A stretch of DNA of 64,000 nucleotides from Collinsella sp. An268 (GTDB taxonomy: Bacteria; Actinomycetota; Coriobacteriia; Coriobacteriales; Coriobacteriaceae): contig NZ_NFJH01000001.1 of the NCBI RefSeq assembly GCF_002159765.1, forward strand, positions 62,001 to 126,000. Direction: 5' to 3'. The notes under the pieces are model-generated. The model saw nothing but the letters and a program-made list of their open reading frames with translations. It was not told where the DNA came from and searched no databases. Of the stretch, positions 17,823 through 26,624 are shown piece after piece. The position numbers and the translations under genes are program-made. Every line of letters begins with the position of its first letter. The stretch's first letter is position 1.

Positions 17823-17879
17823 GGGGCAAACTGTGCGGACGCGGCTCCGCACTCCCCCCCGGCGATGCGAGGTGCACCC

Positions 17880-18527
17880 ATGCGCGAGCTCAACTGTTTT
17901 GGCGAGACCTGTCCCAAACCCGTCATCCGTGCGCTCAAGGCGCTCGGCGACCCGGCGGCGGCGGGATCGGTGCGCGTGCTGGTGGATAACGAGGTCGCCG
18001 TCGAGAACCTCAGGCGCCTGGCGGCGAGCAAGGGGGCACAGGCAGACGTCGCCTGCCGGGAGGGCGGCTGGGCCGTCGAGATAACCGGAGCGCCCCTTCC
18101 GGCCGCCCCCGGCGGGGAGGCGGCCGAGGCGGGTCTGCCGGAGGGCATCGTCTGCCCGGCGCCCGCCCCGGTCTCGCCGCCGGCCGCCGGGGAGGCGCCC
18201 ACGGTGCTCGTGGGCGCGAACGTCCTCGGCCGCGGCAACGACGAGCTCGGCGGCGTCCTCATGCGCGGCGTGCTCTTCGCGATGGCCGAGCGCGCCGAGG
18301 TTCCCCGTCGCCTCATCTTCTACAACAGCGGCGCCCTCCTCACGTGCGAGGGGTCGCCCGCCCTGGATGACATCCGCGCGCTCGCGGAGCGCGGGTGCGA
18401 GGTGCTGACCTGCGGCACCTGCCTCGATTACCTAGGCCTCAAGGATGCGCTCGCCGTCGGCGGCGTCACGAACCTCTACGCCATCACCGAGGCCATGCTG
18501 GGGGCGGGGAAGGTCGTCACGCTGTGA
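17880..18527 (+). CDS. yedF: Selenium metabolism protein YedF (TusA + DsrE-like)
   Basis: Two-domain sulfurtransferase-like protein. Residues 1-70 are a TusA fold with the CPxP motif (C11-P-K-P). An Ala/Pro linker follows, and residues about 105-215 form a DsrE-like domain with VLGRGNDELGGVLMRG and Cys in LTCGTCLDYLG. This fusion is the TIGR03527 family, established as a marker of selenium-using genomes. 215 aa. GAGGTG before ATG 17880. Its stop overlaps the desulfurase start (GTGA), so the two are coupled. Probably carries or delivers persulfide/selenide; the exact reaction is not known to me. Confidence 0.92.
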   Translation: MRELNCFGETCPKPVIRALKALGDPAAAGSVRVLVDNEVAVENLRRLAASKGAQADVACREGGWAVEITGAPLPAAPGGEAAEAGLPEGIVCPAPAPVSPPAAGEAPTVLVGANVLGRGNDELGGVLMRGVLFAMAERAEVPRRLIFYNSGALLTCEGSPALDDIRALAERGCEVLTCGTCLDYLGLKDALAVGGVTNLYAITEAMLGAGKVVTL

Positions 18528-19669
18528 TCTACCTCAACTGCGCCGCCACCTCCGTCGCGCGCCCGCCGTGCGTGGGCGAGGCCGTCTGCGCCGCGCTCGC
18601 GGGCGCGGGCAGCGCTGCGCGCGGTGCGGCGGGGGAGGACCTCGCCGCCGCGCGGCTCGTCTTCGACGCGCGATGCGAGCTCGCCCGGCTCTTCGGGTTC
18701 GACCATCCCGAGCGCATCGTCTTCACGCACAACGCGACGCTGGCGCTCAACCAGGCGATCCTGGGCACCGTCCGCCGTGGCGACCATGTGGTCGCGACGG
18801 CCTACGAGCACAACTCCGTGCTGCGCCCGCTCAGCTATCTCGCGCGCGAGCGGGACGTCGCGGTCGATATCATTCCCGTCGAGCCCACCGGCGCGCTCGA
18901 TATGGCGGCAGCCGAGAGGCTCATCACCCCGGGCACGCGCCTCGTGGCGATAAGCCATGCCTCCAACCTCACGGGCGCCGTCCTCCCGGTGGCGCGGATC
19001 GCGCGCCTGGCGCACGACGCCGGAGCGCTGGTCTTGGTGGACGCCGCGCAGACCGCGGGCGCCCTGCCCGTGGACTGGGGGGAGCTGGGGGCGGACCTTC
19101 TCGCTTTCACCGGGCACAAGGCGCTCATGGGCCCCACGGGCACGGGCGGGCTCATCGTCGGACCATGCGTGGAGGTCGCGCCGCTCGTGCACGGGGGCAC
19201 GGGAGTGCAGAGCGCCCTCGACGACCAGCCCGACGCCTACCCGGAGCATCTGGAGGCGGGTACGCTCAACACCGCCGGTATCGCCGGCCTCGCCGCCGCC
19301 GCGCGCTTTGTCGCCTCGGCCTCGCCCGCATCGATCCACGGGCGGCTGCAGGGGCTCCGCGCCCGCCTCGTCGAGGGGCTTGCGGCGGCGCGCGCGGTCC
19401 GCGTGCTCGGCGCGCGCGACGGCATGGAGCACCTCGCCACGGTCGCCCTCACCGTCGGCGACCTCGACGCGGCGCTCGTCTCGGACCGCCTCGCCTGCGA
19501 CTTCGGGATCGTCACCCGCTCAGGGCTCCACTGCGCGCCGCGGGCGCATGAGGCTCTGGGGACCCGGGAGCGGGGCGCGGTCCGCCTCTCCCTGGGGTAC
19601 TACACGACCGAGGACGAGGTCGACCGGGCGGTCAGCGCGGTCGCGGCCATCGCCCGCGAGGGGGTCTGA
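18524..19669 (+). CDS. Cysteine desulfurase-like protein (selenium cluster type)
   Basis: PLP enzyme of the aminotransferase V class. PLP lysine in FTGHKALMGPTGTGGL (about residue 199), catalytic Cys in SGLHCAPRAHEALGT (about 336), plus VDAAQTAGALPVD. It resembles the TIGR01977 family, named after Enterococcus EF2568, which sits in the selenium-dependent molybdenum hydroxylase cluster. It may release sulfide or selenide from cysteine or selenocysteine for cofactor maturation. 381 aa. GTG start overlaps the yedF stop. The alternative, a general IscS/SufS for Fe-S clusters, is unlikely because no scaffold gene is near. Confidence 0.9.
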   Translation: MIYLNCAATSVARPPCVGEAVCAALAGAGSAARGAAGEDLAAARLVFDARCELARLFGFDHPERIVFTHNATLALNQAILGTVRRGDHVVATAYEHNSVLRPLSYLARERDVAVDIIPVEPTGALDMAAAERLITPGTRLVAISHASNLTGAVLPVARIARLAHDAGALVLVDAAQTAGALPVDWGELGADLLAFTGHKALMGPTGTGGLIVGPCVEVAPLVHGGTGVQSALDDQPDAYPEHLEAGTLNTAGIAGLAAAARFVASASPASIHGRLQGLRARLVEGLAAARAVRVLGARDGMEHLATVALTVGDLDAALVSDRLACDFGIVTRSGLHCAPRAHEALGTRERGAVRLSLGYYTTEDEVDRAVSAVAAIAREGV

Positions 19670-19672
19670 GCG

Positions 19673-19918
19673 ATGGGGGAGATGCGGGGGCGGCGCAGCG
19701 TCGTGGTGACGTTTGCGAGCACGTTCGACGCGCTCGAGGCGGAGCGGTGCTGCGGGCGCGCGGGCGTGCCGGGGAGGCTCATCCCCACGCCCTCTCACCT
19801 CTCCGCCAACTGCGGCCTGGCGTGGCGGCTGCCGCCGGACGCGGCGTCCCGGTCCGCCTTCGAGCGCGCGGTCGCGGGCGCGGTCGTCCCGGCGGCTTTC
19901 GTCGAGGTCCTCGGCTGA
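19673..19918 (+). CDS. DUF3343 protein (putative Se/S carrier)
   Basis: 81-residue protein. Short pattern VVVTFASTFDALEAERCCGRAGVPGRLIPTP followed by LSANCGLAWRLPP is typical of DUF3343: a cysteine near residue 26 and one in the SxxCG motif near 47. DUF3343 proteins are regularly encoded between the desulfurase and selD and are named putative Se/S carriers. Starts 3 bases after the desulfurase stop, with GAGGGGG upstream inside it. Confidence 0.85.
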   Translation: MGEMRGRRSVVVTFASTFDALEAERCCGRAGVPGRLIPTPSHLSANCGLAWRLPPDAASRSAFERAVAGAVVPAAFVEVLG

Positions 19919-20039
19919 GGGGCTCGCCCGGCGGGGTCCCGCCGGCGCCCGCGGGCGAGAGGACGGGTTTATAGCCCCCGCGAGGCGGCTGCCGCCGGCG
20001 AGATTGCCCCCGGCGGCACCCGAGAGAGAGGAGATCATC

Positions 20040-21092
20040 ATGGCGGACGCGGTCAAACTCACCAAGCTGGCGGACTGCGCCGGGTGCGGCGCTAAGGTGG
20101 GCGCCGGCATGCTGGCGCGGCTCTTCGAGGGGTTCAGCGCCCCGCGCGACCCCAACCTCATCGTGGGGTTCGACCATGCGGACGACGCTGCCGTCTACCG
20201 CCTCGCACCGGACCTCGCCCTCGTCGAGACCGTCGACTTCTTTCCTCCCATGGTGGACGACCCCTATGTCTTCGGGCAGGTTGCTGCCGCCAACGCGCTC
20301 TCCGACCTCTATGCCATGGGGGCGCGGCCCATCATGGCCCTCAATATCATGGCGGTGCCGGAGGACATGCCCCAAGACGCCGTCCGCGCCATCCTGCGCG
20401 GCGGGGCGGCCATGGTGGCGGAGGCGGGAGCCTCGCTCGCCGGCGGGCACAGCATCTACGACGCCGAGCCCAAGTACGGCATGGCGGTGACGGGCCTCGT
20501 CGACCCGGCGCGCATCGTCCGCAACGACACGGCGCAGGTGGGCGACGCGCTCGTCTACACCAAGCCCCTCGGCATCGGCATCGCGGCGACGGCCGTCAAG
20601 GGCGGCGTCGCCCACCCGGACCTCGAGGAGGCGATGGTCGACGCCATGGTCACGCTCAACCGTGCGGCGGCCGAGGTCATGATGGCGCACGCGGTGCACG
20701 CGGCCACCGACATCACGGGTTTCGCCGTGCTCGGCCACGTACTCGAGATGGTGACGGGCGCCGATGCCGCCGCCGAGCTCGATCCGGACGCGTTCCTGCT
20801 GCTGCCGGGGGTCCGCGACCTCGCGGCGATGGGCATCCTGCCCGCCGCCGTCTACCGCAACCGCCGCTATGCGGAGGGGGCGGTCGAGGTGGGATCCACG
20901 CCGCTCGACCTTGCCGACGTGCTGTACGACCCTGAGACCTCGGGCGGCCTCATGATGGCGGTGGCGGCGGCGGACGCGCCCGCGCTCGTCGACGACCTCG
21001 TGCGGGCGGGCGTGCCCGCGCGCCGCGTGGGCCGCATCGTCGCGCCGGACGCCGTGCCCCCGGGCAAGCGCATCGTGCTCACCGCGCGCTAG
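20040..21092 (+). CDS. selD: Selenophosphate synthase SelD
   Basis: Makes selenophosphate from selenide and ATP. The catalytic pair is present: C16 in AGCGAK and K19 (E. coli C17/K20). The second Cys of the E. coli CGCK motif is Ala here. Other signatures: DHADDAAVYRL, ETVDFFPPMVDDPYVFGQVAAANALSDLYAMG, LAGGHSIYDAEPKYGMAVTG and DPETSGGLMMAV. 350 aa. No selA, selB or tRNA-Sec is in the window. AGAGAGGAG precedes the ATG. A 121-base gap separates it from DUF3343, but nothing there suggests a terminator. Confidence 0.96.
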   Translation: MADAVKLTKLADCAGCGAKVGAGMLARLFEGFSAPRDPNLIVGFDHADDAAVYRLAPDLALVETVDFFPPMVDDPYVFGQVAAANALSDLYAMGARPIMALNIMAVPEDMPQDAVRAILRGGAAMVAEAGASLAGGHSIYDAEPKYGMAVTGLVDPARIVRNDTAQVGDALVYTKPLGIGIAATAVKGGVAHPDLEEAMVDAMVTLNRAAAEVMMAHAVHAATDITGFAVLGHVLEMVTGADAAAELDPDAFLLLPGVRDLAAMGILPAAVYRNRRYAEGAVEVGSTPLDLADVLYDPETSGGLMMAVAAADAPALVDDLVRAGVPARRVGRIVAPDAVPPGKRIVLTAR

Positions 21093-21128
21093 AGCGGTGC
21101 ACGCCTGATTAAGCTATTTGCAGGTATC

Positions 21129-21157
21129 TTGCCAGATGTGGGGTTTATCAGTACGAT
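21129..21157 (+). promoter_or_regulatory. Promoter for ridA and purine permease
   Basis: TTGCCA (21129-21134), 17-base spacer, TACGAT (21152-21157). Good sigma-70-type geometry, 64 bases before ridA. Confidence 0.6.
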
Positions 21158-21220
21158 AGCCCCCTATGGAGGAGGGACGGGTCCGTGCGCGCGGTGCCGT
21201 CCCGGGAGAGGGGAGCACCC

Positions 21221-21604
21221 ATGAGCAAGACCGTCATCGCATCTGCCGCGGCGCCCGCCGCCGTCGGCCCGTACTCCGCCGGCATCGACGCCGGCGCCAC
21301 CGTCTACCTGTCCGGCCAGCTCGGTCTGAACCCTGAGACGGGCACGCTCGCCGAGGGCGTCGAGGCCCAGGCGCGCCAGTCGCTCGCCAACGTGGGCGCG
21401 CTGCTCGAGGCCGCGGGCCTCACCTATGCGGACGTCGTGAAGACAACCGTCCTTCTGGCCGACATCAGCGACTTCGCCGCCGTCAACGCGGTGTACGCCG
21501 AGGTCTTCCCCGAGCCGTTCCCGGCGCGCAGCTGCTTCGCCGTGGGCGCGCTCCCCATGGGCGGCCTGGTGGAGATCGAGGTCATCGCGCAGCGCGCGCA
21601 GTAG
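21221..21604 (+). CDS. ridA: RidA family reactive-intermediate deaminase
   Basis: Small trimeric enzyme that hydrolyses enamine/imine intermediates. Features: AAPAAVGPYSAGI at the N-terminus, VYLSGQLGLNPETG, VKTTVLLADISDFAAVNAVYAE and FPARSCFAVGALPMGGLVEIE with the conserved Arg and the Glu near the end. 127 aa, the family standard. GAGAGGGGAG precedes the ATG. It is followed 9 bases later by a nucleobase permease. Some RidA-like proteins act in purine or pyrimidine breakdown, which fits the hydroxylase cluster. Confidence 0.93.
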   Translation: MSKTVIASAAAPAAVGPYSAGIDAGATVYLSGQLGLNPETGTLAEGVEAQARQSLANVGALLEAAGLTYADVVKTTVLLADISDFAAVNAVYAEVFPEPFPARSCFAVGALPMGGLVEIEVIAQRAQ

Positions 21605-21613
21605 GGGGGGCGC

Positions 21614-22957
21614 ATGGCATCCACGACTAAGACGTCCGCTCCCGGCACCGGTGCGGGCGAGCTCTTCAAGCTCGAGGGCAAGCCCTCGTTCGGCGAGGCG
21701 TTCCCGCAGGCGATGCAGCACGTGCTCGCCATGCTCGTCGGCAACATCACCCCGCCCATGCTCATCGCCGGCACGTGCGGGCTTTCCGCCGCCGACCAGA
21801 CCATGCTCATGCAGTCGGCCATGATCATCGGCGGGCTCACCACGCTCGTGCAGCTCTATCCCGTCTTCGGGTTCGGCATGGGGCTCCCGAGCGTCATGGG
21901 CGTGGCCTTCGCCTACATGCCGATCCTCACCACCATCGGTATGGAGTACGGCATCTCGGCCATCTTCGGCTCGCAGCTCGTCGCGGCGTTCGCCTCCATC
22001 TTCATCGGCATGTTCATCGGGCGCATCCGGCGCTTCTTCCCGCCCATCGTCTGCGGGACCGTCGTGCTCGCCATCGGCCTCTCGCTCTACAGCACGGCCA
22101 TCAACTACTTCGGCGGCGGCTCCGCGGCGCAGGCGGCCGGCACCTTCGGCTCCGGTCAGTTCTGGATCCTGGCGCTCGTCACGCTGGCAACCACGCTCGC
22201 CTGCAGCCTGCTCGGCAAGGGCTACATCAAGGTCTCGGGCATGCTCATCGGCATCGGCGTCGGCTACGTCATCGCGCTTGTCATGGGCGGCATTGTCGAC
22301 TTCAGCCCCGTGGCGGAGGCCGCTATCGTCTCCGCGCCCATCCCGCTGCACTTCGGGCTCGAGTTCCACCCCGACGCCATCCTCATGATGATCCTCATGT
22401 ACATCGTGCAGGCCGTGCAGACCATCGGAGACGTCTCCTCGACCGCCATGGGCGGCTTCGGGCGCGACGCGTCCGACACCGAGCTCGGCGGTGCCATCAA
22501 GGGTCAGGGCATCTGCGGCATGATCGGCGCTCTCATCGGCGGCCTGCCGACCGACCCCTTCAGCCAGAACGTCGGCCTCATCTGCACCACCAAGGTCGTT
22601 GCCAAGCGCGTCTTTCTGATTGTGGGCGCCATCATGCTCATCGCCGGCTTCTGCCCCAAGCTCATGTCGCTCATGGCTACGATCCCGCAGCCCGTGCTCG
22701 GCGGCGCCACCATCACGGTCTTCGCCGCCATCACGCTCTCGGGCATCCAGCTCATCAGCGAGCAGCCGCTCAACTACCGCAACCGCATGATCGTGGGCAT
22801 CTCGCTCGCGCTCGGCGTCGGCATCGCGGGCGCCCCGGCTATCCTGCAGTTCGCGCCCGAGCTCGTGCAGAACGTGTTCGGCAGCTCGCTCGTTGTCGCC
22901 TTCATCGCCGTGTTCCTCCTGAACCTCGTCGTGCCGGAGGACAACACCGAGGAGTAG
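21614..22957 (+). CDS. NCS2 family nucleobase (xanthine/uracil) permease
   Basis: Membrane symporter of the nucleobase-ascorbate family. About 12-14 hydrophobic segments. The NCS2 core is visible: QAMQHVLAMLVGNITPP in TM1 (the conserved Q-H), FGSGQFWILALVTL, ILMYIVQAVQTIGDVSSTA (the acidic substrate-binding TM8 region reads QTIGD) and SQNVGLICTTKV, the position of the N-x-G-x4-T motif. 447 aa. With the neighbouring molybdenum hydroxylase, xanthine, hypoxanthine or urate is a likelier substrate than uracil; that is inference. Confidence 0.88.
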   Translation: MASTTKTSAPGTGAGELFKLEGKPSFGEAFPQAMQHVLAMLVGNITPPMLIAGTCGLSAADQTMLMQSAMIIGGLTTLVQLYPVFGFGMGLPSVMGVAFAYMPILTTIGMEYGISAIFGSQLVAAFASIFIGMFIGRIRRFFPPIVCGTVVLAIGLSLYSTAINYFGGGSAAQAAGTFGSGQFWILALVTLATTLACSLLGKGYIKVSGMLIGIGVGYVIALVMGGIVDFSPVAEAAIVSAPIPLHFGLEFHPDAILMMILMYIVQAVQTIGDVSSTAMGGFGRDASDTELGGAIKGQGICGMIGALIGGLPTDPFSQNVGLICTTKVVAKRVFLIVGAIMLIAGFCPKLMSLMATIPQPVLGGATITVFAAITLSGIQLISEQPLNYRNRMIVGISLALGVGIAGAPAILQFAPELVQNVFGSSLVVAFIAVFLLNLVVPEDNTEE

Positions 22958-23031
22958 CGCCCGCCGAAGGCCGGCTGCCCCGCCCCGGCATCAGCATGCT
23001 GGAACGGAAGTGTCAGCTTTCGTTCGGCGGC

Positions 23032-23059
23032 TTGACGGGCGCGCGCGATGCGCTACGCT
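23032..23059 (+). promoter_or_regulatory. Promoter for MFS-mocA
   Basis: TTGACG (23032) and TACGCT (23054) with a 16-base spacer, 73 bases before the MFS start. Confidence 0.5.
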
Positions 23060-23132
23060 AATCGCATATGTTCGTACAAGTTGCGCGACGGCTCCGGCCG
23101 TCGCGTCCCGTATCGCGCCTAGGGGAGTGCCT

Positions 23133-24323
23133 ATGCCTGCCGGCCTGCTGCCTATCATCTATCTTGCCTTTATCGGTCTCGGTCTGCCCGACTCCGCTAT
23201 CGGATCAGCTTGGCCCACCATGGCGCCCGATCTCGGTGCCGGCGTCTCCTGGGTGGGCGTCGTCACCATGATCATCTCGGCGGGCACGATCTTGTCGAGC
23301 CTGCAATCCGTGCGCGTGGTCGAGCGCTTCGGCACGGGGCGGGTGACGGCGGTGAGCGTAGGGCTCACCGCGGCTGCGCTCGCGGGGTTCTCGGTGGCGA
23401 CGGAGTTCTGGCAGCTTTGCCTTCTGGCGATTCCGTACGGTCTCGGTGCGGGTGCGGTCGACGCCGCCCTCAACACCTATGTCGCCGTGCACTACGAGTC
23501 GCAGCACATGAGCTGGCTTCACTGCATGTGGGGCGTGGGCGCAAGCGGCGGTCCCCTCATCATGGCGCAGTGCCTCGGAGTGGGCTCGTGGTCGCTGGGC
23601 TTTCTGGTGCTCGGCGGCTTGCAGCTTGCGATCGTCATCGTGTTGACGCTGTCGTTGCCGCTCTGGCGCGACAAGGCGCTTCCGCGGATGGCAGACGATG
23701 CGGACGACGCGGGCTCCGGGGACGCCGAGGGCGCGCCCATCTCGCGCCGTGCGCTCCTGCGACGCGACGGCGTGCTCGCGGTGCTCATCTGCTTCTTCTG
23801 CTATTGCGCGCTCGAGAGCACGTGCGGCGTCTGGGCGGCGAGCTACTGCACGTTCGCCCGCGGCATCGATGCGCAGACGGCGGCGAGCTGGGCGTCGCTC
23901 TTCTATATCGGCATCACCTTGGGGCGCGGGGTGAGCGGCTTCATCTCGCTCAAAGTCTCCGACCACAACATGATCCGCTTGGGCCAGGCGCTCATAGCCC
24001 TCGGCATCGGCGCCATGCTGCTGCCCTTGGGAGACACGGTGCTCCTCGTCGGCCTCGTCCTCGTCGGCCTCGGCTGCGCGCCCATCTACCCCTCCATCAT
24101 CCACGCTACGCCGGCGCGCTTTGGGGATGACGTCGCGCTCGCTCTCACCGGTATGCAGATGGCCTTCGCCTACGTGGGCACGCTCGTCGTATCGCCGCTC
24201 TTCGGCGTGATCGGCCAGGGGATTAGCATGGAGCTGTACCCGCCGTATCTGCTCGTCTTTCTGCTGGTCATGGTCGTCGCCGCAGAGAAGGTCAACGCGC
24301 TCATGCGCCGGCGCGCGGCATAA
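23133..24323 (+). CDS. MFS transporter
   Basis: Twelve-segment major facilitator protein, 396 aa. N-terminal segment IIYLAFIGLGLPDSAIGSAWP with the following ISAGTILSSLQSVRVVERFGTGRV (loop 2-3 region), and ALNTYVAVHY, MSWLHCMWGVGASGGPLI as in FucP-like MFS members. A charged loop (DDADDAGSGDAEG) separates the halves. Substrate unknown. ATG 23133 has AGGGGAG upstream. Lies 9 bases before mocA, so it is in the same transcript; it may import or export a purine-derived compound. Confidence 0.8.
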   Translation: MPAGLLPIIYLAFIGLGLPDSAIGSAWPTMAPDLGAGVSWVGVVTMIISAGTILSSLQSVRVVERFGTGRVTAVSVGLTAAALAGFSVATEFWQLCLLAIPYGLGAGAVDAALNTYVAVHYESQHMSWLHCMWGVGASGGPLIMAQCLGVGSWSLGFLVLGGLQLAIVIVLTLSLPLWRDKALPRMADDADDAGSGDAEGAPISRRALLRRDGVLAVLICFFCYCALESTCGVWAASYCTFARGIDAQTAASWASLFYIGITLGRGVSGFISLKVSDHNMIRLGQALIALGIGAMLLPLGDTVLLVGLVLVGLGCAPIYPSIIHATPARFGDDVALALTGMQMAFAYVGTLVVSPLFGVIGQGISMELYPPYLLVFLLVMVVAAEKVNALMRRRAA

Positions 24324-24332
24324 GGGGGTGCC

Positions 24333-24932
24333 ATGCTCGGCTGCGTCATCATGGCGGCGGGCGCGGGGACGCGCTTTAGCGGCAACAAGCTCTTGGCGTC
24401 GCTGGGCGACGCGGTGGTGGTCGAGCGGACCATCCGCTCGGTGCCCCCCGTATTCGAGACGGTCGTGGTGACGCGCTGGCCTGAGGTGCGCGTCCGGGCG
24501 GAGGCTGCGGGCGTGCGATGCGTCGCGCCCGCAGGGGCGGAGCGCAGCGCCTCGGTGCGGGCGGGGCTCGCGGTGGGCGCGGCGCGCTGGGACGGCTGCG
24601 TGTTTCTCTCCGGCGACCAGCCGCTCGTGCGCCCCGAGAGCCTCGCATCGCTCGCCGCGGCGCATCGTGCGGAGCCCGAGCGGGTCCTTCGCCTCTCATA
24701 CGGCGGCGTCATGGCGGCGCCCGTACTCTTTCCGCGGCGGCTGTTCGCCGCGCTCTCGGCGCTCACCGGCGCCGACGGCGGCCGCTCGCTTCTGACGGGA
24801 GAGGATGTGCGCGCGGTAGAGGCGTTCGGCCCCGAGGAGCTCTTCGATATCGATACCCGCGCCGACCTCGTCTCGGTGCGCGCCGCGCTGTCAGCGGGCG
24901 CCGTCGGCTTCCGCCCGCGCCCGGGCGCATAG
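24333..24932 (+). CDS. mocA: Molybdenum cofactor cytidylyltransferase MocA
   Basis: Transfers CMP to Mo-molybdopterin, giving the MCD form used by xanthine-dehydrogenase-type enzymes. Nucleotidyltransferase start MAAGAGTRFSGNKLLASLG (the family reads AAGxSxRFGxxKxL), LSGDQPLVRPESL holding the Mg-binding Asp, and FDIDTRADL near the end. 199 aa. AAGGGGGTG upstream. Its last 42 bases overlap the end of yqeC on the opposite strand. Confidence 0.93.
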   Translation: MLGCVIMAAGAGTRFSGNKLLASLGDAVVVERTIRSVPPVFETVVVTRWPEVRVRAEAAGVRCVAPAGAERSASVRAGLAVGAARWDGCVFLSGDQPLVRPESLASLAAAHRAEPERVLRLSYGGVMAAPVLFPRRLFAALSALTGADGGRSLLTGEDVRAVEAFGPEELFDIDTRADLVSVRAALSAGAVGFRPRPGA

Positions 24933-25637
24933 CCTCGTGGGGTGGTCGAGCAGGTACACGGGCTCATCGAGGGCGCGGGCCAAGCGCGCGGCGCGCGTGC
25001 CGGCGCCGGGAAGCGCCCCATGGGTGACGGCGAGGACGAAGCGCGCCCCGGGCGGTAGATGGAGGGCCCCCTCGGTCCGCTCGCGCTCGACGACGGCGGC
25101 GACGTGCTCGGGGGTGAGCGCCTCGTGCGGGGCGGCGCCCGCGCGCACGCAGAAGAGCTCGGGGCGGTGCGCCACCTCGGAGAGCGGGCGGCCGAACGCC
25201 TGGGCTCCCACCACGTCGATCACCAGGCGCGCCGCGGCGGGGATGACGGGCTCGTGGGCGGCGTGCGCCTTGGCGGGCAGCCCGCGCGAGCCGTCCGCCT
25301 CGACAAAGACGTAATCGGCGATGCCGGCAAGCGTCTCCCACGGGAGCGCCGGGGCGGCGAGCTTGCCGTCTTGCGCGGGCGTGCCGCAGCAGACGACGGC
25401 GCGCTCGTCGAGCATCCCTTCGAGCTCGGCGGCGTCGGCACCCGTGTACACCGGGCAGCGCTGGGCGCGCCGGATGTGGGTGGACGTGGTGATGAGCGCC
25501 GTCGCGCCACCGCGCGCCACGGCGCGCGCGAGGACGTCCATCAACGTCGACTTTCCGCCGCTCCCGATGATGGCTGTTATGCCGGGCTCGACCCCCAGCA
25601 TCTCGGCGACATCGTCGTACGCGCGCTTCTCGAGCAC
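24891..25637 (-). CDS. yqeC: Selenium-dependent hydroxylase accessory protein YqeC
   Basis: P-loop protein of the YqeC family. Walker A IIGSGGKSTLMDVLA (G25-T31), TTSTHIRRAQ, and FVEADGSRGLPAKAHAAHEPVIP, the family fingerprint. YqeC is established as one of the genes that track with selenium-dependent molybdenum hydroxylases; its reaction is unknown to me. Start GTG 25637 preceded by GGAAGGAGGGG; the much longer open frame upstream is a shadow over yqeB/xdhC. 248 aa. Divergent from yqeB, and tail to tail with mocA. Confidence 0.92.
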   Translation of the reverse strand: MLEKRAYDDVAEMLGVEPGITAIIGSGGKSTLMDVLARAVARGGATALITTSTHIRRAQRCPVYTGADAAELEGMLDERAVVCCGTPAQDGKLAAPALPWETLAGIADYVFVEADGSRGLPAKAHAAHEPVIPAAARLVIDVVGAQAFGRPLSEVAHRPELFCVRAGAAPHEALTPEHVAAVVERERTEGALHLPPGARFVLAVTHGALPGAGTRAARLARALDEPVYLLDHPTRLCARARAEADGAR

Positions 25638-25721
25638 GGCCCCTCCTTCCAGCGAGCCGCCCGCCTCCCGGGCGATCCCTGCACTTTCATTATGGTACGC
25701 GGCCGATGCGGGCGCCGCGTA

Positions 25722-25727
25722 TACAAT
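25722..25727 (+). promoter_or_regulatory. -10 box for yqeB-xdhC
   Basis: TACAAT in the 142-base gap between the divergent yqeC and yqeB genes. A CATAAT on the minus strand at about 25689-25694 could serve yqeC. The gap is thus probably a divergent promoter region. Confidence 0.45.
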
Positions 25728-25779
25728 CTTCCTATGCAATCTGCGGTATGCGCCGGCGATGGGGTGAAAAGGGGACGAC

Positions 25780-26571
25780 ATGCTTGTATTCGTGCGAGGG
25801 GCGGGGGACTTGGCGACAGGTATCGCCGTAAGGCTTTTCCGCGCGGGGTGCGCGGTCTCGATGACCGATATAGCCCAGCCCACGACCGTCCGTCGGACCG
25901 TCGCCTTCTCGGAGGCCGTCCGCTTGGGCGAGACGGAGGTCGAGGGCGTGCGCGCCCGCTGCGTGCCGGATGCGGCGGCGGCCGAGGCGTGCATGGCCGA
26001 GGGCTTGGTCGCGGTCCTGGTCGACCCCGGGGCGGAGGCGCTGCCGGAGCTTGGCCCCGACGCCGTGGTCGATGCCATCATCGCCAAGCGGAACCTCGGC
26101 ACCGCGATCGACATGGCGCGCGCCGTCATCGGGGTGGGCCCCGGCTTCACGGCGGGCGTGGACTGCCATGCCGTCGTCGAGACGCGCCGCGGCCACAACC
26201 TCGGCCGCGTCATCTGGGAGGGGTCGGCGGAGCCCGACACCGGCGTCCCCGGCATCATTGCGGGGCACGGGGCGGACCGGGTGCTCCGCGCCCCGGCGGC
26301 GGGCGCCTTCGAGCCCGTGCGCGCCATCGGCGACACGGTGCGCGCGGGGGACGTCGTCGCCACGGTGGCGGGCTCGCCCGTGCCGGCGACCATCGACGGC
26401 GTGCTGCGCGGGCTCCTGGCGCCCGGGGTGCCCGTGGAGCCGGGTATGAAGGCGGGGGATATCGACCCGCGCGGCGTCGCGGCGCACTGCTTCAGCATAT
26501 CGGACAAGGCGCGCGCCGTCGGCGGGGGCGTGCTGGAGGCGGTGCTCGCGCTGACGGGCGCGCTCGGATAG
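25780..26571 (+). CDS. yqeB: Selenium-dependent molybdenum hydroxylase protein YqeB (EF2563 family)
   Basis: Begins VFVRGAGDLATGIAVRLFRAGCAVSMTDIAQP, a Rossmann-like GxGDLATG start shared by the EF2563/YqeB family, followed by AFSEAVRLGE, DAIIAKRNLGTAIDMA and GPGFTAGVDCHAVVETRRGHNLGRVIWEG. These are diagnostic for this selenium-linked hydroxylase accessory protein. 263 aa. AAAAGGGG before the ATG. It may bind the nucleotide part of the cofactor; the actual reaction is not established to my knowledge. Confidence 0.93.
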   Translation: MLVFVRGAGDLATGIAVRLFRAGCAVSMTDIAQPTTVRRTVAFSEAVRLGETEVEGVRARCVPDAAAAEACMAEGLVAVLVDPGAEALPELGPDAVVDAIIAKRNLGTAIDMARAVIGVGPGFTAGVDCHAVVETRRGHNLGRVIWEGSAEPDTGVPGIIAGHGADRVLRAPAAGAFEPVRAIGDTVRAGDVVATVAGSPVPATIDGVLRGLLAPGVPVEPGMKAGDIDPRGVAAHCFSISDKARAVGGGVLEAVLALTGALG

Positions 26572-26624
26572 CGGCCGCGCCGGCTTGCCGGGCGCGTGCC
26601 CTCAGAAGGGACGGGGAGGACGCA

